Shown here: positions 34,873 to 38,724 of the stretch, one piece after another
Layout: the number at the start of each line of letters is the position of its first letter
How positions within the stretch are numbered: the stretch's first letter is position 1
Source: an uncultured Aquimarina sp.
Lineage (GTDB): Bacteria; Bacteroidota; Bacteroidia; Flavobacteriales; Flavobacteriaceae
Assembly: GCA_947492105.1 (NCBI GenBank)
Contig: CANLMN010000035.1
Location: 1-38,724 of the forward strand
Direction of reading: 5' to 3'
Length of the DNA: 38,724 bases
Translations under genes and position numbers: made by a program
Notes under the pieces: generated by a model
Seen by the model: the letters and a program-made list of their open reading frames with translations, nothing else
What the model was told of the DNA's origin: nothing
Database searches by the model: none

Positions 34873-35916
34873 ATGGAAAGTAAGAAAAAGGATATAAGAG
34901 CATTGACCAAAGAGCAACTTAGAGCATTTTTTGTTTCTAATGGGGATAAGGCATTTAGAGGGAATCAGGTTTACGAATGGTTGTGGAGTAAAGGTGCTCA
35001 TCAGTTTGAGGCTATGACCAATATCTCCAAAGAGACTAGGAGATTGCTAGAAGATGCTTTTGTTATTAATCATATTCGTGTAGATCAAATGCAGCGAAGT
35101 AGTGATGGTACTATCAAAAATGCAGTGCGTTTACATGATGGACTTACGGTAGAATCTGTATTGATCCCAACTCCTACAAGAACAACAGCCTGTGTCTCTT
35201 CTCAGGTGGGATGTAGTCTAGATTGTAAATTTTGTGCTACGGCACAACTCAAAAGGATGAGAAACCTGAATCCAGATGAAATTTATGATCAGGTAGTTGC
35301 CATAGATAATGAAAGTCGATTATATCACAATCGTCCATTGTCTAATATTGTTTTTATGGGAATGGGAGAGCCATTGATGAATTACAATAACGTGCTCAAG
35401 GCAATTGAGATGATTACTTCTGATGAAGGTTTGGGTATGTCACCCAAACGGATTATTGTTTCTACTTCGGGTATTCCCAAAATGATCAAGAAATTAGCGG
35501 ATGACGAAGTGCGATTCGGGCTGGCTGTATCACTACATACAGCAATTAATGAACTGCGAGCAGAGATTATGCCGTTTAGTAAAAAATTTCCATTAGAAGA
35601 GTTGCGAGAATCTCTCGAGTACTGGTATGCAAAAACAGGGAGCCGGATTACCTATGAATATGTCGTGTGGAAGGGGATTAATGATCGCAAAGAAGACATA
35701 GAGGCACTAGTAAGATTCTGTGGATATGTACCATGCAAAGTTAATTTGATCGAATATAACCCGATTGATGATGGACAGTTTCAGCAGGCATCCTCACAAG
35801 CTACGGATAATTATGTTGATGCTTTAGAAAAAAGAGGCTTTGTAGTCAATGTACGTCGATCAAGAGGCAAAGATATCGATGCCGCCTGCGGACAATTGGC
35901 AAACAAAAGTGTATAG
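34873..35916 (+). CDS. rlmN: 23S rRNA (A2503-C2) / tRNA (A37-C2) methyltransferase
   Basis: RlmN is a radical SAM enzyme that methylates C2 of A2503 in 23S rRNA and A37 in some tRNAs by a ping-pong mechanism with two Cys. The 347-residue protein has the cluster motif CX3CX2C at C114, C118 and C121, GMGEP near 161-165, and the methyl-carrying and resolving Cys near the C-terminus (C339 in DAACGQLA) and its counterpart upstream. Length is typical. It is an RlmN rather than a Cfr by overall similarity to the housekeeping form; this is a judgement from the motif context. Confidence 0.94.
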   Translation: MESKKKDIRALTKEQLRAFFVSNGDKAFRGNQVYEWLWSKGAHQFEAMTNISKETRRLLEDAFVINHIRVDQMQRSSDGTIKNAVRLHDGLTVESVLIPTPTRTTACVSSQVGCSLDCKFCATAQLKRMRNLNPDEIYDQVVAIDNESRLYHNRPLSNIVFMGMGEPLMNYNNVLKAIEMITSDEGLGMSPKRIIVSTSGIPKMIKKLADDEVRFGLAVSLHTAINELRAEIMPFSKKFPLEELRESLEYWYAKTGSRITYEYVVWKGINDRKEDIEALVRFCGYVPCKVNLIEYNPIDDGQFQQASSQATDNYVDALEKRGFVVNVRRSRGKDIDAACGQLANKSV

Positions 35917-36038
35917 TTTTTTTGATAAAAGTGTTTTGTATCATTACGTGATTGTTTTCTACTGTTGATTTGGTAGAGAATAAAACAAAATCAGAATAAT
36001 TATTGTGTTTTTTAATCTTTTGAGCTGACAAACAAATA

Positions 36039-36070
36039 ATTCCATTTTTAGGTTGTAATAAAAATGGAAT
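36039..36070. repeat. Perfect 12-bp hairpin between rlmN and the AHSA1 gene
   Basis: ATTCCATTTTTA at 36039-36050 pairs exactly with 36059-36070 around an 8-base loop. The arms nearly match those of the hairpin at 11580-11610. It lies between convergent genes; on the minus strand a weak T-rich tail follows, so it may help end the AHSA1 transcript. Confidence 0.5.
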
Positions 36071-36168
36071 CACAAGCTGTGTATTAGAATATATGGGCTT
36101 AATGAATCTGGAGTAATCCAATTAATAGATCACGGAGAATGTATTCGCTGTTGTCCAGACTAGTAATT

Positions 36169-36618
36169 CTATATAGTTTCCAATACTTTTTCTAATCGAG
36201 CTAAAGTGCTGCCCCAACCATTATAGAAGCCCATTTTTTCTTGTTGTTTACAATATGCAGGAGTAGCATGAATTACACTAAAAATAAAAATTGTTTTTTC
36301 TCCATCTGCCTCAAAATTAGATTGTAATTCAACACCTTCTGTCATAGGTTTGAAATCTGCCGAAGTGATGATTTTCTTTTGCGGAATAATCTCTTTATAG
36401 CGTCCCTCTGATATAAAATCACTTCCATCAGGCATTGGCATCGTGTATTTCCATTTTCCACCAACGGTAAAGTCATGTTCGATAATTTGGATATCCATAC
36501 CATTGGGTGCCCACCATTTTAGTATATGTTCGGATTGTGTCCAAGCATCCCAAACCAATTTTACGGGTGCGTTAAAAGTTTTTGTAATGGTCAATGTTCT
36601 GTCATTTAGATTATTCAT
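36169..36618 (-). CDS. AHSA1/SRPBCC-domain protein
   Basis: This is a START/Bet v1-like fold with a hydrophobic ligand pocket, of the AHSA1-like type often paired with an ArsR regulator. The signatures are RTFNAPVKLVWDAWTQSEHILKWWAP (ITKTFNAP... here), GGKWKYTMPMPDG, EGRYKEIIPQKKI and the C-terminal GWGSTLARLEKVL. I place the start at the Met 17 codons inside the longest frame: it gives a 149-residue protein with the standard N-terminus, and its ATG overlaps the end of the ArsR gene (ATGAATAA), indicating translational coupling. The ligand is unknown. Confidence 0.88.
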   Translation of the reverse strand: MNNLNDRTLTITKTFNAPVKLVWDAWTQSEHILKWWAPNGMDIQIIEHDFTVGGKWKYTMPMPDGSDFISEGRYKEIIPQKKIITSADFKPMTEGVELQSNFEADGEKTIFIFSVIHATPAYCKQQEKMGFYNGWGSTLARLEKVLETI

Positions 36619-36940
36619 TTTTGTCGTTTTTTGTTTGTAGTTGATGTATATAATTTTCAAAGGAATCAATTCGATCTTCCCAAAGTTTGTTGTATTGTTT
36701 TATCCATAAAAATGCGGGGATAAGTTTTTGAGGTTGGATCATGCATAAGCGTTCTCTTCCTGCTTTGTTGTATTGTATGATTTCGCACTCATGCAAAATT
36801 TTTAAGTGTTTAGAAATTGCGGGCCTACTAATGGTGAATTTTTCAGCTACTTCGTTGATAGTTAAATTTCTTTCGGATAACAATTGAATGATTTCCCTTC
36901 TTACTGGGTCAGCTATGGCTTGAAAAACATCTCTTCTCAT
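36611..36940 (-). CDS. ArsR-family winged-helix repressor
   Basis: This 109-residue regulator begins FQAIADPVRREIIQLLSE, the usual N-terminal helix of the ArsR/SdpR-like group, and has a helix-turn-helix at about 27-48 (TINEVAEKFTISRPAISKHLKIL) and a wing at about 52-68. No metal-binding Cys pair is present, so sensing is not by the classical metal site. It is cotranscribed with the AHSA1 protein, with an 8-base overlap. Two operator-like palindromes lie in front of it, one covering its own start codon, so it probably represses itself. Confidence 0.92.
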   Translation of the reverse strand: MRRDVFQAIADPVRREIIQLLSERNLTINEVAEKFTISRPAISKHLKILHECEIIQYNKAGRERLCMIQPQKLIPAFLWIKQYNKLWEDRIDSFENYIHQLQTKNDKNE

Positions 36941-36988
36941 ATATTTGTAACTGTTCGGTTACAAATATATGAGTAACTATTTGGTTAC
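36938..36988. promoter_or_regulatory. Tandem operators GTAAC-N6-GTTAC before arsR
   Basis: A 14-bp inverted repeat, CATATATTTGTAAC at 36938-36951 with GTTACAAATATATG at 36958-36971, includes the arsR start codon. A second site, GTAACTATTTGGTTAC, lies at 36973-36988. The inner 16 bases of the first, GTAACTGTTCGGTTAC (36947-36962), differ from it at only two positions. The two centres are 26 bp apart, which suits two dimers bound on nearly the same face. Confidence 0.8.
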
Positions 36989-37041
36989 GCAAATTTTATT
37001 TAGAAAGATACCGGAATATGCCTTTTTGAGTAAATTATTAT

Positions 37042-37196
37042 TTTATACCAACCTAAGTTATTTAAATTCTTATTCATGATATTGTTATTTTTTTAAGTAA
37101 AAACACCATGATACTATTGCATAGCCTTAGCTGTAGAATATAGGAACAAGGTATTTAGATGAAAAAAGAACAAGGCGATATGTGACATTATATGTT
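37042..37196 (+). repeat. Intergenic repeat copy C (~155 bp)
   Basis: Shared blocks: ATTGTTATTTTTTTAAGTAA, AACACCATGATACTATTGCA, TAGCCTTAGC, GGAACAAGGTATTTAGATG, and GGCGATATGTGACATTATAT. Its left edge is diverged. It lies between the arsR operators and the 3' end of the lipoprotein/helical pair. Confidence 0.7.
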
Positions 37197-37231
37197 GATA
37201 GTACATCAAGATGTTCATTAGTGTGAGTATG

Positions 37232-37624
37232 TTATCCTTCAATGATTGTTTTTAGACGATCCAATGAGGCTACAATGGATTTTGGTTCTAGACTCAAAAG
37301 TGACGCTCCTAATGTCTCAATGTTTTTTGCTATTAAGATTCCCTTTTGTATGTTTTCTAAGGATTCGTACGACTTTTTTATATTTTTTGTTATTGCTGTT
37401 ATTTGGGATAAAGAATGTGCTATGTCCTCCAGAACCAAAGTTGTTGATAAGGTATACAAGTTATCTGCGTAGTTGAGGACTTGTGTCTGTGATGCTTCAA
37501 GTTTTTTGTTTTGTACTAGAGTTAAAGAGGTGTAGTGTTTGTATCTGTATTCTCCTATGGTTTGCGCGAATAATAAGAAGTTGTTGGCAAGTTCATTTGT
37601 TTGTTTAGATGTTAATTTCTTCAT
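37232..37624 (-). CDS. Small helical protein, partner of the lipoprotein
   Basis: This 130-residue protein has no signal peptide or membrane segment and is predicted all-helical, rich in Leu, Ser and Thr with heptad-like spacing, so coiled-coil packing is likely. The segment LVLEDIAHSLSQITAITKNIKKSYE resembles the C-terminal helices of the lipoprotein encoded one base upstream, suggesting common origin or direct pairing. No family recognised. The one-base gap shows translational coupling. Its compartment is uncertain: without a signal it should stay in the cytoplasm, on the other side of the membrane from the mature lipoprotein, unless it is exported another way. Confidence 0.65.
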   Translation of the reverse strand: MKKLTSKQTNELANNFLLFAQTIGEYRYKHYTSLTLVQNKKLEASQTQVLNYADNLYTLSTTLVLEDIAHSLSQITAITKNIKKSYESLENIQKGILIAKNIETLGASLLSLEPKSIVASLDRLKTIIEG

Positions 37625-37625
37625 T

Positions 37626-38477
37626 TTAGTCTTTGGTTTTTCTAAATTCTGAAGCTATTGAATGGATCTCACTTGCATACTGAAAAAGCGTTTGAGTCAT
37701 TTCTTTCATGGATAAGTTTTCAAGACCTTCATAGAGCTCTTGGTGTCCTAGTGCTATTTTTTGTAAAGCCTTTGAATAGATCTTAAGTTTTTTCTGTTGA
37801 TTTTCAATGATATTTTTTTTGTAGTAGTATTCAGCAACCAAACTCTTTTTTTCTATAATTGAAAGAGAGGTATCTTGGATTAAATCGAAATAGTAGGATT
37901 TGACTCTTTCTTTTTTAACATTTAATTTTCCATAGAGATTCGAGGAAATGGTAAAGTCTAAAAAAGACAATAATTCTTTTATAGGTTCATTGGCCTCGTT
38001 GATGTAATTTTTGATTTTCTTTTGACTATAACTGTCAGTAAAGGTACGTAGGATGATTTCGGAAATTTTGGAATAAGATGCAGCATGTTTTTTTTCTATT
38101 TTAAAAGAGCGAAAAATGTTTTCAGGTAGTGCGGTTTCAAGACTTTCGATTTTGTAGATGGCAAATTCCTTGTTCGAAAGCCTTGCAAGACCATCAAAGT
38201 ATCCTTGGATAGTGTTATAGATTTTTGATGTAATGCTATCGGCAGTTTTTTCCAACTGACAATCACATTCATGTGAGTTAATTTGTAGATTATTTGTTTT
38301 GATATCGATGCACTTGTCTAAACAGCTTAGTTTAAAGCTGTAGTTCAAATCTTCAAAGGACTGTATACTTTGTAGTGATGCAGTAGAATAATGATTTACG
38401 TGTTTGAGGTTAACACAGCTAGATAGGATAAGACCTAGTGTTAGGGTGGTGATGAATCGTTTTAGATAGTTTGTCAT
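37626..38477 (-). CDS. Lipoprotein of unknown function with four Cys near the N-terminus
   Basis: This 283-residue protein has a lipoprotein signal with lipobox LILSSC (C21). The mature N-terminal part carries C52, C56, C71 and C73 (CX3C...CXC), a possible metal or disulfide site. From about 85 to the end it is strongly helical, with Lys/Ser/Leu-rich segments such as KSLVAEYYYKKNIIENQQKKLKIYSKALQKIA, and its last 60 residues resemble the neighbouring 130-residue protein. I recognise no family. It is the first gene of a two-gene unit on the minus strand. Confidence 0.7.
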   Translation of the reverse strand: MTNYLKRFITTLTLGLILSSCVNLKHVNHYSTASLQSIQSFEDLNYSFKLSCLDKCIDIKTNNLQINSHECDCQLEKTADSITSKIYNTIQGYFDGLARLSNKEFAIYKIESLETALPENIFRSFKIEKKHAASYSKISEIILRTFTDSYSQKKIKNYINEANEPIKELLSFLDFTISSNLYGKLNVKKERVKSYYFDLIQDTSLSIIEKKSLVAEYYYKKNIIENQQKKLKIYSKALQKIALGHQELYEGLENLSMKEMTQTLFQYASEIHSIASEFRKTKD

Positions 38478-38724
38478 AGTGCAATAGGCAATTTTGTTTT
38501 GTCAACAGGAGGCTAATTTAAAGATAATTCAATCAAACCATTTCTGGTTACCTATATAATAGTATTGTCAAGAGATTGGAAATATTCCATTTTGCGGTTT
38601 TGTTATTTTCTTATACGGGAGCGTTACTGTCTGTTGTTACAGAATTATTATTTTATGCTATCTGATTATGAATGATTTGCAAAAAAGTTTAAAAATAATG
38701 CAAAAAAGTTATTGTTAGGTTAAA
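38478..38724. other. Right-edge intergenic DNA with spaced A-tract repeats
   Basis: No gene is visible. TGCAAAAAAGTT occurs twice, at 38678-38689 and 38699-38710, 21 bases apart. Phased A-tracts of this kind precede strong promoters (rRNA or tRNA operons) in flavobacteria, as I recall, so a stable-RNA operon may begin just past the window. Confidence 0.35.

Noticed and set aside
36062-36163. 33-codon open stretch with IDHGECIRCCPD before a stop
   Set aside because: It starts inside a hairpin without a start codon; it may be a gene remnant, but nothing identifies it.
36619-36669. Upstream Met extending the AHSA1 protein by 17 residues
   Set aside because: The extension overlaps the ArsR coding sequence and lies outside the conserved domain; the internal ATG gives the usual coupled overlap.

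Overview
The window looks like a chromosome segment of a marine-type Flavobacteriaceae bacterium (Bacteroidota); an Aquimarina-like genus is only a guess. Reasons: the DNA is AT-rich; two secreted proteins end in the type A sorting tail of the type IX secretion system; mevalonate-pathway genes are present; several starts follow a Bacteroidota TAnnTTTG -7 box; and housekeeping genes occur in an order I recall from flavobacteria (coaX, outer membrane protein, TPR protein, lptC, CBS protein, PpiD-like protein, rsgA, dtd, two DUF3857 proteins, MazG-like protein, aroA, queA, rlmN).

Layout. 1-427 has no gene I can support. 428-3280 (minus strand) holds the most unusual locus: a two-helix membrane protein, an Lgt-like integral membrane protein and a radical SAM protein of the tetraether-synthase (Tes/MJ0619) type, followed by a further small membrane protein. 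3364-7844 (plus) carries class II HMG-CoA reductase, a GYDIA-type GHMP kinase, galM and galE, closed by a strong terminator. 8185-14423 encodes two large secreted proteins: a phytase-like protein with a glycerophosphodiesterase domain inserted in permuted order, and an adhesin-like Ig/PKD-type protein. A tRNA-Phe follows on the minus strand.

14839-22563 is a cell-envelope and cofactor run: coaX, an outer membrane barrel, a TPR protein, the LptC lipoprotein, a small membrane protein, a CNNM/CBS transporter-like protein and a membrane-anchored parvulin. 22657-30123 holds rsgA, dtd, two DUF3857/transglutaminase-fold proteins (one with an intact Cys-His-Asp triad, one without the Cys), a MazG-like pyrophosphohydrolase, a small membrane protein and aroA.

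30124-32624 is an accessory insertion between aroA and queA: a ~165-bp intergenic repeat, a broken tyrosine recombinase interrupted by a 159-bp MITE with a 5-bp target duplication, an AT-rich secreted serine hydrolase, and a truncated copy of the repeat. Further copies of the repeat lie near 11120-11447, 33781 and 37042, one of them split by a second MITE-like element.

32625-38724 contains queA, an outer membrane barrel, rlmN, an ArsR-AHSA1 pair with tandem GTAAC-N6-GTTAC operators, and an unrecognised pair consisting of a lipoprotein and a small helical protein. The two strongest leads for undescribed biology are the Tes-like/Lgt-like membrane locus and the lipoprotein/helical-protein pair.
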